The translations under genes and the position numbers were made by a program. From the NCBI GenBank assembly GCA_002710765.1, contig PALK01000021.1, positions 1-7,101 on the forward strand: a stretch of 7,101 nucleotides of DNA. Reading direction: 5' to 3'. Below are positions 1 to 5,537 of the stretch, piece after piece. Position 1 is the stretch's first letter, and every line of letters starts with the position of its first letter. The notes below the pieces were generated by a model. It had not been told where the DNA came from, searched no databases, and was given only the letters and a program-made list of their open reading frames with translations. Source of the DNA: Rickettsiales bacterium. GTDB lineage: Bacteria; Pseudomonadota; Alphaproteobacteria; Methylaequorales; Methylaequoraceae.

Positions 1-23
1 AATTAAAAAAGATAATGAACAGA

Positions 24-44
24 TTATAATAAAGTTATAATAAA
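24..44. repeat. Short direct repeat with two TATAAT hexamers upstream of the BON lipoprotein gene
   Basis: The ten bases TTATAATAAA occur twice, at 24-33 and 35-44, one helical turn apart, so two perfect TATAAT hexamers lie at 25-30 and 36-41. They could be -10 elements for the lipoprotein-gshB pair, with a leader of about 40 bases. The matching -35 positions fall at or beyond the window edge and none is recognisable. In sequence this AT-rich such hexamers arise by chance, so the repeat is certain but a promoter is only a guess. The rest of 1-85 shows no recognisable coding end or RNA. Confidence 0.35.
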
Positions 45-85
45 AAGATTTTTTCATAGTTAATTATAGTCAGATTAGATAAAAA

Positions 86-652
86 ATGAATAAAAATAAA
101 ATGTTAATTTTTTTTGTTTTTTCACTTTTTTTAACTTCTTGTGTTGGTTCCTCACTAACTTCATTAGCTGGGAATGCTGCAATTTCAAAAAAGGGATTTG
201 AGGGATCTTATAAAGACACAATAATATATACTAAAATAAAAACAATTCTATTAAAGTTCAAATTAACTAGTTTTTCAAATATAAGTGTTATTGTATTTAA
301 TGGAGAGGTTCTTCTAAGTGGAGTTATTCAAAATGGCATTGATAGACTTAGAATTATAAAAAAAATATGGAATATTGAAGGTGTTAATGAAATTTACAAT
401 GAGATAGCTATAGAAAACGATTATTCTATATATCAAAAATCTAAAGATGTAATTTTAAGTTCTAAAATAAAAACCTTTATACTATTTAATAAAAATATAC
501 TAAGTAATAATTATTCCATTGATACTTATAAAGGTATAGTTTATCTAATTGGAGTATCTGAAAGTCTTGAAGAAATGCGAGAAATTGAAAATTATATTAA
601 AAATATTGATGGCGTTAAAAAATTAGTAAGTTTTGTTAAACAAGTAAGGTGA
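86..652 (+). CDS. Two-BON-domain lipoprotein (OsmY/DolP-like)
   Basis: Predicted envelope lipoprotein of 188 residues. The N-terminus has lysines at 3 and 5, a hydrophobic stretch (about 6-16) and a lipobox LTSC at 16-19, so signal peptidase II should cut before Cys19 and leave a lipid anchor. Two BON domains follow, at about 44-112 and 118-187. Each has the usual helix, then a strand with a G-x-V-x-L-x-G core (G73-G79; G150-G156), and ends in an IxGV turn (97-100; 174-177). Family knowledge: BON proteins such as E. coli DolP bind phospholipid at the outer membrane and help maintain envelope integrity. The start at 86 gives a complete signal peptide, but no Shine-Dalgarno sequence is visible before it. 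The gene ends three bases before gshB, so the two are probably cotranscribed. The exact role is unknown; domain identity is fairly secure although the sequence is divergent. Confidence 0.82.
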   Translation: MNKNKMLIFFVFSLFLTSCVGSSLTSLAGNAAISKKGFEGSYKDTIIYTKIKTILLKFKLTSFSNISVIVFNGEVLLSGVIQNGIDRLRIIKKIWNIEGVNEIYNEIAIENDYSIYQKSKDVILSSKIKTFILFNKNILSNNYSIDTYKGIVYLIGVSESLEEMREIENYIKNIDGVKKLVSFVKQVR

Positions 653-655
653 TTT

Positions 656-1633
656 ATGAAAAATAAAAAATTTTTAACTCTTTTTCAAATTGACCCACTA
701 CATAAAATAAATCCAAAAACAGATTCAACTTTTAAAATAATTTTACAAGCTCTTAAATTAAGTCACAATGTAATGTATTGTACTCCTGATAGAGTATTTA
801 TTAAATTTAAAGAAACATATGTAAAAGCAAGAACTTTAGAATTATCGAACAAAAATAAAAGTTTTAAAGTTAAAGGAGATTATAAAGAAAAAAAAATTTC
901 AGATTTTGATATTGTTTTCATAAGGCAAGATCCTCCATTTAATATGAACTACATTCTCAATAGTTATCTTATTGAAATTCCGAGACTTATTGATCATAAA
1001 AAACCTTTTTTTGTTAATAGCCCTACAGGAATAAGGAATTTCTCGGAAAAAATCTTCCCTTTATTGTTTAAAGACATTATTCCAGAAACAACAATTTCAT
1101 GCGATAAAGAAATTTTGGAAGAATTTATAAAAAGACATAAAACATTTATATTAAAACCGTTATTTGAAAAAGGTGGAGATGGAATTTTCCTTTTGAAGCA
1201 AAATGATCCTAATACTAAAAGTCTAATCCAAATTTCATCAGAAGATTTTAAAAACCCAATTATTCTTCAAGAGTTTCTTCCAAATGTTAAGAATGGAGAT
1301 AAAAGGATAATTATAATTGACGGAGAGCCTGTTGGAGCAGTAAATAGAATTCCTTCTGATGGAAACTTCAAGGCAAATCTTCATCTTGGTGGTTCTGCAA
1401 ATAGAACTAATCTAACAAAGAAAGAACTAGCAATATGTAAAAAAATCAAACCTTTTCTTGTTTCTAATGGATTATTTTTTGTTGGAATTGACGTAATTGA
1501 CGGAAAATTAACTGAAATTAATGTTACTTCACCAACAGGAATACAGCAAATTAATAAACTAAATAAAGTAAAAATTGAGTTAATTCTTTGGGAGAAATTA
1601 ACAAAAAAAGTTTTAAGGGATAATTCTACCTAA
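656..1633 (+). CDS. gshB: Glutathione synthase (glutathione synthetase)
   Basis: Joins gamma-glutamylcysteine and glycine with ATP hydrolysis to form glutathione in the cytoplasm, the second and last step of the pathway. The 325 residues match the bacterial GshB length (about 316 in E. coli). Visible motifs: the N-terminal DPLHKINPKTDST (13-25), RQDPPF (90-95), NSPTGIRNFSEK (121-132) ending in the ATP-contacting Lys132, the ATP-grasp lysine and glycine loop KPLFEKGGDGIF (167-178), QEFLP (205-209), GDKR (214-217), GGSANRT (245-251) and the Mg-binding EINVTSPTG (287-295, with Glu287 and Asn289). A good ribosome binding site AAGGTGA (646-652) contains the stop codon of the upstream lipoprotein gene and lies three bases before the ATG, which implies coupled translation. 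The 3' end overlaps the convergent HIT gene by 21 bases. gshA is not in the window. Confidence 0.97.
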   Translation: MKNKKFLTLFQIDPLHKINPKTDSTFKIILQALKLSHNVMYCTPDRVFIKFKETYVKARTLELSNKNKSFKVKGDYKEKKISDFDIVFIRQDPPFNMNYILNSYLIEIPRLIDHKKPFFVNSPTGIRNFSEKIFPLLFKDIIPETTISCDKEILEEFIKRHKTFILKPLFEKGGDGIFLLKQNDPNTKSLIQISSEDFKNPIILQEFLPNVKNGDKRIIIIDGEPVGAVNRIPSDGNFKANLHLGGSANRTNLTKKELAICKKIKPFLVSNGLFFVGIDVIDGKLTEINVTSPTGIQQINKLNKVKIELILWEKLTKKVLRDNST

Positions 1634-1640
1634 TTTTTTT
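1603..1640. terminator. Possible bidirectional terminator inside the gshB/hinT convergent overlap
   Basis: A run of seven A (1603-1609) and a run of seven T (1634-1640) flank an imperfect inverted repeat: TTA-A-GG at 1613-1618 against CCTAA at 1629-1633, with one bulged A and a loop of about ten bases. Read on the plus strand the hairpin is followed by U7 directly after the gshB stop. Read on the minus strand it is followed by U7 just after the hinT stop. The symmetry fits a shared terminator for two convergent transcripts. The stem has only five pairs, two of them G-C, so it is weak, and AT-rich DNA gives such patterns by chance. Confidence 0.35.
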
Positions 1641-1978
1641 CCTGATAAAATATGTATATGGGTATGAGGAACCTCCTGCCCTCCTATAGTTCCAACATTC
1701 GAGATAACTCTATAACCATCATGTAAAGATAATTTTTCAGCAATAATATTTATACTTCTTATTAAATAAATTATTGTCTCAGAACTAGCCTTCTTTGAAA
1801 AGTCATCAAGACTACAAAATTCATCTTTTGGAATAACGACTACATGAATTGGAGCTAGTGGTTTAATATCTTTAAAAGCTATTACTTTATCATCTTCATA
1901 TACGATATCACACGGTATTTCCCCAGATAAAATTTTGGCAAAAACGTTAGATTGGTCGTACTTTTTTATATCTATCAT
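1613..1978 (-). CDS. hinT: HIT-family (Hint-like) nucleotide phosphoramidase/hydrolase
   Basis: Histidine-triad protein of 121 residues, the usual size for the HINT branch. It has FAKILSGEIPCDIVYEDD (13-30), FKDIKPLAPIHVVVIPK (35-51), GYRVISNVG (88-96), GGQEVPH (99-105) and the triad HTHIH (105-109), in which His107 would be the nucleophile. Family knowledge: HINT enzymes bind purine nucleotides and cleave AMP-amide or aminoacyl-AMP bonds; the physiological substrate in bacteria is poorly defined. Its ATG overlaps the hisE TGA as ATGA (1975-1978), and no ribosome binding site is visible, so translation probably depends on ribosomes finishing hisE. It is the last gene of the his operon and overlaps gshB tail to tail. 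The C-terminus after the triad is short (SGKKLGRIIP). The family call is secure; the symbol is by similarity to E. coli HinT. Confidence 0.88.
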   Translation of the reverse strand: MIDIKKYDQSNVFAKILSGEIPCDIVYEDDKVIAFKDIKPLAPIHVVVIPKDEFCSLDDFSKKASSETIIYLIRSINIIAEKLSLHDGYRVISNVGTIGGQEVPHTHIHILSGKKLGRIIP

Positions 1979-2283
1979 TGAATGGTATTTCTAACCTTCA
2001 TTCTTTTTTGTAAAACTTTCCATACTTCTTCTGGAGAAATTCCAGCATATTCCAACAAAACAAATAGATGAAAAATTAAGTCCGCTGTTTCTTCAGCAAC
2101 ATCTTTCTTTTCTTGACTTAAAAATGCAGATATAACTTCTATGGCTTCTTCTCCAACTTTATTTGCAATTTTAACCTTACCTTTAGAAAAGAGTTTTGCA
2201 GTGTAGGATAAATCAGATGAATAATTTTTCTTTTCTTTGATTATTTTTATTAACTGATTAAGTACTTTAACTTTTGTTTCCAT
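1975..2283 (-). CDS. hisE: Phosphoribosyl-ATP pyrophosphatase
   Basis: Hydrolyses PR-ATP to PR-AMP and pyrophosphate, the second step of histidine synthesis. At 102 residues it is a stand-alone HisE, not the HisIE fusion seen in enterobacteria. The all-alpha MazG-like fold shows SYTAKLFSKG (26-35), KVGEEAIE (42-49, with metal-binding Glu45, Glu46 and Glu49) and EETADLIFHL (64-73, with Glu65 and Asp68), followed by the typical C-terminal EEVWKVLQKRM (85-95). A ribosome binding site AAGGA (minus strand, 2292-2288) directly follows the hisF stop codon and sits four bases before the ATG. The stop overlaps the hinT start by four bases. The partner HisI (PR-AMP cyclohydrolase), which takes the next step, is not in the window. 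Confidence 0.96.
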   Translation of the reverse strand: METKVKVLNQLIKIIKEKKNYSSDLSYTAKLFSKGKVKIANKVGEEAIEVISAFLSQEKKDVAEETADLIFHLFVLLEYAGISPEEVWKVLQKRMKVRNTIQ

Positions 2284-2292
2284 ATTTTCCTT

Positions 2293-3057
2293 TTAATAAT
2301 CCATTCTTACTGGAATTCCTAATGAAAACAAATGCTTTTTTACTTCTGTAATAGAAAATTCACCAAAATGAAAAATAGAGGCTGCTAATAAAGCTGATGC
2401 AGAGCCTATAACAACACCTTCTTCTAAATGCCTTAATGTGCCGACTCCACCTGATGCAACTACTGGTATTGAGACTTCACTGGTTATAATTTTTAATAAA
2501 TCTAAATCAAATCCACTTTTAGTTCCATCTTTATCCATTGAAGTAAGTAAAATTTCACCCGCGCCTTTTGATTCCATTAATTTTGCCCAACTAACGGCAT
2601 CTATCCCTGTATCTTTTCTGCCACCATGAGTAAAAACATTCCATGTTTTTTGATTGTTTTTTTTTGCATCAATTGCAACTACTATACATTGTTTACCAAA
2701 CTTTTCTGCTCCTTGAGATACAATTTGAGGGTTTTTAACTGCTGAGCTATTAACTGAAATTTTATCAGCACCTACCAATAAAAGGTTATTCATATCTTCG
2801 AGGCTTCTTATTCCTCCACCAACAGTCAGAGGAACAAAACATTTTTTAGCTGTTTTTTCGATTACGTCTAGCATGGTTTCCCTCTGGTCTGAGGTTGCAG
2901 TTATATCTAAAAAAGTAATTTCATCTGCTCCACATTGACTATAAATTTTAGCTTGTTCAACAGGATCTCCTGCATCTATTAAATCAATAAAATTTACCCC
3001 TTTAACGATTCTACCGTTTTTAACATCTAAACAAGGAATTATTCTAACTTTTAACAT
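2293..3057 (-). CDS. hisF: Imidazole glycerol phosphate synthase, cyclase subunit
   Basis: With HisH it turns PRFAR and ammonia into imidazole glycerol phosphate and AICAR. The 254-residue (beta/alpha)8 barrel is full length. The N-terminal half has [16 protein letters not shown] (6-21) with catalytic Asp11, DITATSD (51-57), VGGGIRS (79-85) and DKISVNSSA (98-106). The C-terminal half has VVAIDAKK (126-133) with catalytic Asp130, the HGGRKDTG loop (144-151), [13 protein letters not shown] (172-184), ASGGVG (201-206) and the closing AASIFHFGE (225-233). The start is seven bases after the hisA stop. On the coding strand those seven bases are all T, and no Shine-Dalgarno sequence is seen, so translation may rely on coupling to hisA. 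All key residues are present. Confidence 0.98.
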   Translation of the reverse strand: MLKVRIIPCLDVKNGRIVKGVNFIDLIDAGDPVEQAKIYSQCGADEITFLDITATSDQRETMLDVIEKTAKKCFVPLTVGGGIRSLEDMNNLLLVGADKISVNSSAVKNPQIVSQGAEKFGKQCIVVAIDAKKNNQKTWNVFTHGGRKDTGIDAVSWAKLMESKGAGEILLTSMDKDGTKSGFDLDLLKIITSEVSIPVVASGGVGTLRHLEEGVVIGSASALLAASIFHFGEFSITEVKKHLFSLGIPVRMDY

Positions 3058-3064
3058 AAAAAAA

Positions 3065-3787
3065 TTACTTTAATATTCTAATTGCATCTTTAACTTTAAA
3101 TTTTCTTTCATATATAGCTTTACCAGATATGACTCCTTCTAGATTTTTATAATTTAATTTTTTTAAATTTTTTAAATCTTGCAAAGTTGTAACTCCTCCA
3201 GATGCAATTATCTTGGTGTTTGTTGATTTAAGTACATCGATTATCTCCTCAAAGTTCATTCCTTTTAAAAGACCATCTCTGTCAATATCAGTAAAAATAA
3301 ATACTGACACACCAAAATGTTGCATTCTCTTAATTAAATCTTTACTTGATAAAGAACTTGTCTCAGACCAACCTTCAGAGGCCACCATTTTTTTTTTTGT
3401 ATCAATCCCTATAGCAATTTTCTTTTGGAAATTCTCGCATGCAATTTTAACAAAATCAGGATCTTTAATTGCTGCTGTTCCAATAATAATTCTATCAATA
3501 GAGTTTTTAAAAAACTTCTCGACAGTTTCAATGTTTCTTATGCCTCCACCAACTTGTATTTTACACCTGCATTTTTTTTTAATTTCAAATATAACGTCGT
3601 GATTAAAAGGTGTGCCATTAAATGCACCGTCGATATCGACTATATGAATCCATTCACAGCCCATTTTTTCAAATTCAAGTGCTTGATCTATTGGATTATG
3701 ATTATAAACCTTAAGCTTTTCTAAACTACCTTTTTCAAGTCTTATACATTTTCCATTTTTTATATCTATTGCAGGGAAAAAAATCAC
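3065..3787 (-). CDS. hisA: ProFAR isomerase (HisA), GTG start overlapping hisH
   Basis: Isomerises ProFAR to PRFAR, the substrate of HisH/HisF. I place the start at the GTG at 3787-3785, giving 240 residues that begin (M)[11 protein letters not shown], the normal HisA N-terminus. A longer frame opens at another GTG (3802-3800) but would add five residues (MGRSR) that HisA proteins lack. The chosen start has GGGAAGG six bases upstream and overlaps the hisH TGA as GTGA. Landmarks: catalytic Asp8, QVGGGIRN (78-85), IGTAA (102-106), IGIDTKK (126-132) with catalytic Asp129, TDIDRDG (166-172), IIASGGV (193-199) and [10 protein letters not shown] (218-227). The half-barrel duplication shared with HisF is evident. 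An 11-base A tract spans the codons of Lys131-Lys132-Lys133, just after the catalytic Asp. Confidence 0.96.
   Translation of the reverse strand: MIFFPAIDIKNGKCIRLEKGSLEKLKVYNHNPIDQALEFEKMGCEWIHIVDIDGAFNGTPFNHDVIFEIKKKCRCKIQVGGGIRNIETVEKFFKNSIDRIIIGTAAIKDPDFVKIACENFQKKIAIGIDTKKKMVASEGWSETSSLSSKDLIKRMQHFGVSVFIFTDIDRDGLLKGMNFEEIIDVLKSTNTKIIASGGVTTLQDLKNLKKLNYKNLEGVISGKAIYERKFKVKDAIRILK
3388..3398. repeat. Homopolymer tract of 11 A/T inside hisA
   Basis: Eleven T in a row on the plus strand, read as eleven A in the hisA message, cover the end of a Thr codon, three AAA Lys codons and the first base of an ATG. This is the longest homopolymer I see in the window. Tracts of this length are known to promote polymerase slippage, so a fraction of transcripts or reads may be out of frame. 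The annotated frame is intact. Confidence 0.8.
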
Positions 3788-4455
3788 TCTTGACCTTCCC
3801 ACATTAAGAAAGCTTTTAAAAAACTGAGTCCAAACATTTGGCTCTTCTCAGGATGAAACTGAGTACCTAAAATATTGCTTTTTCCTATCATTGCCGTAAT
3901 ATTTTGTCCATAATCAGTTGATAAAATCTCGTTTTCTTTATTTTTTAACTCAAATGCATAACTATGAACAAAGTAAGCGTTAATTTCTTTATTATAAAAT
4001 TTTTTATTTTTTAAAATCAAGTCTATAAACTTATGTTTTTTTTCAATTTTTAAATTATTCCAACCAATGTGAGGAATTTTTAATGACTTAAGTCCAGGTC
4101 TTATTAATTTTACATTACCTTCAATCCATCCAAAACCATTCCTTTCACCTTCTTCAAAACCTTTATTAGCCATCATCTGCATTCCAACACATATACCCAA
4201 AAAAGGCTTCAATTTAACTATAGTGTTTTCTTGAATTGCTTCATAAAGCCCAGGAGAATTATATACACCATTTAAACAACTTTTAAATGAACCAACTCCA
4301 GGGAGAATAATATGAGACGACTTTAAAATTTCTGAAGGCTTATTAGTAACTAATACTTTTCTGCAATTTGTTTTTTTACTAATTACATTTTTAACAGCAT
4401 TAAAGACAGATCTTAAATTTCCTGAACCATAGTCAATAATTGATACTAAACTCAT
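3784..4455 (-). CDS. hisH: Imidazole glycerol phosphate synthase, glutamine amidotransferase subunit
   Basis: Class I (triad) glutaminase that releases ammonia from glutamine and channels it into the HisF barrel. The 223 residues are slightly longer than the common size of about 200-215. Landmarks: IIDYGSGNLRSV (6-17), the oxyanion-hole segment LPGVGSF (51-57), the nucleophile elbow GICVGMQ (87-93) with Cys89, GFGW (107-110), IPHIGWN (127-133), YFVHSYA (161-167) and GTQFHPEKS (197-205) with His201 and Glu203, so the catalytic triad is complete. The modest extra length lies in lysine-rich loops (about 26-33 and 138-156). The ATG follows the upstream TGA after a single base, with no clear ribosome binding site, which suggests coupling to the DUF2628-like gene. 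Its own stop overlaps the hisA GTG. Confidence 0.97.
   Translation of the reverse strand: MSLVSIIDYGSGNLRSVFNAVKNVISKKTNCRKVLVTNKPSEILKSSHIILPGVGSFKSCLNGVYNSPGLYEAIQENTIVKLKPFLGICVGMQMMANKGFEEGERNGFGWIEGNVKLIRPGLKSLKIPHIGWNNLKIEKKHKFIDLILKNKKFYNKEINAYFVHSYAFELKNKENEILSTDYGQNITAMIGKSNILGTQFHPEKSQMFGLSFLKAFLMWEGQE
3794..3800 (-). promoter_or_regulatory. Ribosome binding site that fixes the hisA start
   Basis: GGGAAGG on the minus strand lies inside the last codons of hisH, and a six-base spacer (TCAAGA) separates it from the GTG at 3787. It is one of the strongest Shine-Dalgarno matches in this window, where many genes have none. It would lie downstream of the alternative GTG at 3802, so it supports only the shorter HisA. 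Confidence 0.75.
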
Positions 4456-4456
4456 T

Positions 4457-4825
4457 TCATTTTTTTTCTGAAATACAAATTAATAAAGCTTCCAAAGCAT
4501 TTGACGCAGCTAAAAATTTTTTTGGTAAATATTGTTTTTGTATTAATTCATTAATCAATAAATTATTTCCAAACAATCCCCAGTATAAAGAAATTAGAAA
4601 TAAAAGAAAAAAAAGATCCAGAACATTAATAAACGACAAAAAATATAAAGTTACTGATATAGTTGAAAAAACAAACCATAATAAGGAAAATAACCATATT
4701 TGGTGGGACAATCCCCAAATATAACTGAAAAAAAAAGCCTTCCAAGAAAAACCAACTTTTACAACTTCAAACTTTTTTTTGTTTTCAAAACTATTTTTTA
4801 CTAAAAAACAAAACATTCCAGACAT
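4457..4825 (-). CDS. DUF2628-like small integral membrane protein
   Basis: Uncharacterised membrane protein of 122 residues between hisB and hisH. After a short polar N-terminus it has the hallmark aromatic segment GFSWKAFFFSYIWGL (25-39), two hydrophobic spans (about 43-65 and 70-85), then GNNLLINELIQKQY (86-99) and a C-terminal SNALEALLICIS (108-119). This layout resembles DUF2628 proteins, which occupy the same site in the his operon of many Alphaproteobacteria; no function is known. I start at the ATG at 4825, four bases after the hisB TAG. A frame open further upstream begins with GTG at 4879, but its extra 18 residues are only the hisB tail read in another frame. GGAGG at 4844-4840 is 14 bases from the ATG, farther than usual, and encodes conserved HisB glycines, so it may be incidental. 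The gene stops one base before hisH. Confidence 0.75.
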   Translation of the reverse strand: MSGMFCFLVKNSFENKKKFEVVKVGFSWKAFFFSYIWGLSHQIWLFSLLWFVFSTISVTLYFLSFINVLDLFFLLFLISLYWGLFGNNLLINELIQKQYLPKKFLAASNALEALLICISEKK

Positions 4826-4829
4826 AATG

Positions 4830-5429
4830 CTAAAGAGAACCTCCAAGTGTACCTTTAGTTGAAGGGATTTCTCCAGCACGCTTTGGATCGAATGAGACAG
4901 CTTGTCTTAGAGCCCTAGCAAGTCCTTTAAAACAAGACTCAATGATATGATGAGAATTTTCACCATACAAGTTTTCTACATGAAGTGTAATTCCAGCATT
5001 TTGTGCAAAAGCCTGAAACCACTCTTTGAATAACTCTGTGTCCATCTGACCAACTTTAGGAGTAGGAAAATTGACTTTCCATACAAGATATGGACGATTT
5101 GAACAATCTACGACAACACGAGATAATGTTTCATCCATTGCGGATAAGGCTTGCCCAAATCTAGTAATTCCTACTCTGTCGCCAAGCGCTTTATTAAACG
5201 CTTCACCAAGTGCAATAGCTGAGTCTTCTGTCGTATGATGATAGTCTACATGTAAATCTCCTTTTACGACTAATTTTATATCAATCATGCTGTGTTTTGA
5301 TAGCTGATCAATCATATGATCCAAGAAGCCAATACCTGTATTGTTTGTTGATTTTCCAGAACCATCGATAAGTATTGTAGTTTCAATATCTGTTTCTTTG
5401 GTTTTACGAACTATTGAATATGATCTCAT
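4830..5429 (-). CDS. hisB: Imidazoleglycerol-phosphate dehydratase (monofunctional)
   Basis: Dehydrates imidazole glycerol phosphate to imidazole acetol phosphate. The 199 residues are the dehydratase alone, without the histidinol-phosphatase domain fused to it in E. coli. The two metal-binding repeats are clear: FLDHM (35-39) with [10 protein letters not shown] (62-71) in the first half, and ENSHHIIES (157-165) in the second, which would bind the Mn pair in a 24-mer. Also present are [10 protein letters not shown] (83-92), the MDE motif (98-100) and the C-terminal [10 protein letters not shown] (190-199). The N-terminal [14 protein letters not shown] (2-15) is typical, which supports the ATG at 5429. 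It is the first gene of the leftward operon; no Shine-Dalgarno sequence is visible. By eye its base composition is less AT-extreme than that of hisH or the DUF2628-like gene, as expected for a highly conserved enzyme. Confidence 0.98.
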   Translation of the reverse strand: MRSYSIVRKTKETDIETTILIDGSGKSTNNTGIGFLDHMIDQLSKHSMIDIKLVVKGDLHVDYHHTTEDSAIALGEAFNKALGDRVGITRFGQALSAMDETLSRVVVDCSNRPYLVWKVNFPTPKVGQMDTELFKEWFQAFAQNAGITLHVENLYGENSHHIIESCFKGLARALRQAVSFDPKRAGEIPSTKGTLGGSL

Positions 5430-5537
5430 TTTTATTTTATAAGTAAATAATTTATTTTATATACATTATTAACACAAAATCATATAAAAATTCTATTCTA
5501 TTCAATTTTTAAAATTATTAGTAGTATACTTTATATT
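5430..5537. promoter_or_regulatory. Divergent hisB / hslV intergenic region
   Basis: This 108-base spacer is the only real intergenic gap in the window and must hold the start signals for both the his operon and hslVU unless leftward transcription begins inside hslV. It contains a ten-base direct repeat TTTATTTTAT (5431-5440 and 5451-5460), a small inverted repeat AATTTT-T-AAAATT (5504-5516) and a TTCTA pentamer repeat (5491-5500). On the minus strand the direct repeat reads ATAAAATAAA and includes -10-like TATAAA sequences, but no convincing -35 box pairs with them. There is no histidine-rich leader peptide and no attenuator-like terminator upstream of hisB. Confidence 0.6.
5501..5530 (+). 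promoter_or_regulatory. Candidate hslVU promoter
   Basis: A -10-like TATACT at 5525-5530 lies 18 bases after a weak -35-like TTCAAT (5501-5506). Initiation would be expected about seven bases past the -10 box, at the first base of the hslV ATG (5538) or one base before it, which would make the message leaderless. The -35 match is only three of six bases and the surroundings are AT-rich, so this is tentative. No heat-shock sigma-32 type promoter was recognised. Confidence 0.3.

Noticed and set aside
1..40. Possible C-terminus of an upstream gene (a frame ending in TAA at 38-40)
   Set aside because: Only 12 codons are visible, another frame is equally plausible, and the residues do not match the end of YraN or any other protein I recognise.
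2438..2629. 63-codon open frame on the plus strand
   Set aside because: Antisense to the conserved C-terminal half of hisF; no support beyond being open.
3213..3602. 129-codon open frame on the plus strand
   Set aside because: Antisense to hisA, whose motifs are complete. It has no ribosome binding site and no recognisable domain, and its hydrophobic look is an antisense effect.
3425..3724. 99-codon open frame on the plus strand
   Set aside because: Also antisense to hisA, in yet another frame; low-complexity and without motifs.
4440..4724. 94-codon open frame on the plus strand
   Set aside because: Antisense to the DUF2628-like gene; Lys/Asn-rich sequence is the expected reverse of a membrane protein gene in AT-rich DNA.
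4826..4879. An 18-residue N-terminal extension of the DUF2628-like protein, from a GTG at 4879
   Set aside because: It lies wholly inside the hisB 3' end and its spacer, its codons are forced by the conserved HisB C-terminus in another frame, and an ATG stands four bases after the hisB stop.
5504..5516. Operator-like inverted repeat AATTTT-T-AAAATT
   Set aside because: Composed only of A and T in a spacer that is almost all A and T; such palindromes are expected by chance, so it is described only within the intergenic entry.
5430..5537. Histidine attenuator or his leader peptide upstream of hisB
   Set aside because: No short frame with a run of His codons and no terminator/antiterminator hairpins are present on the minus strand.
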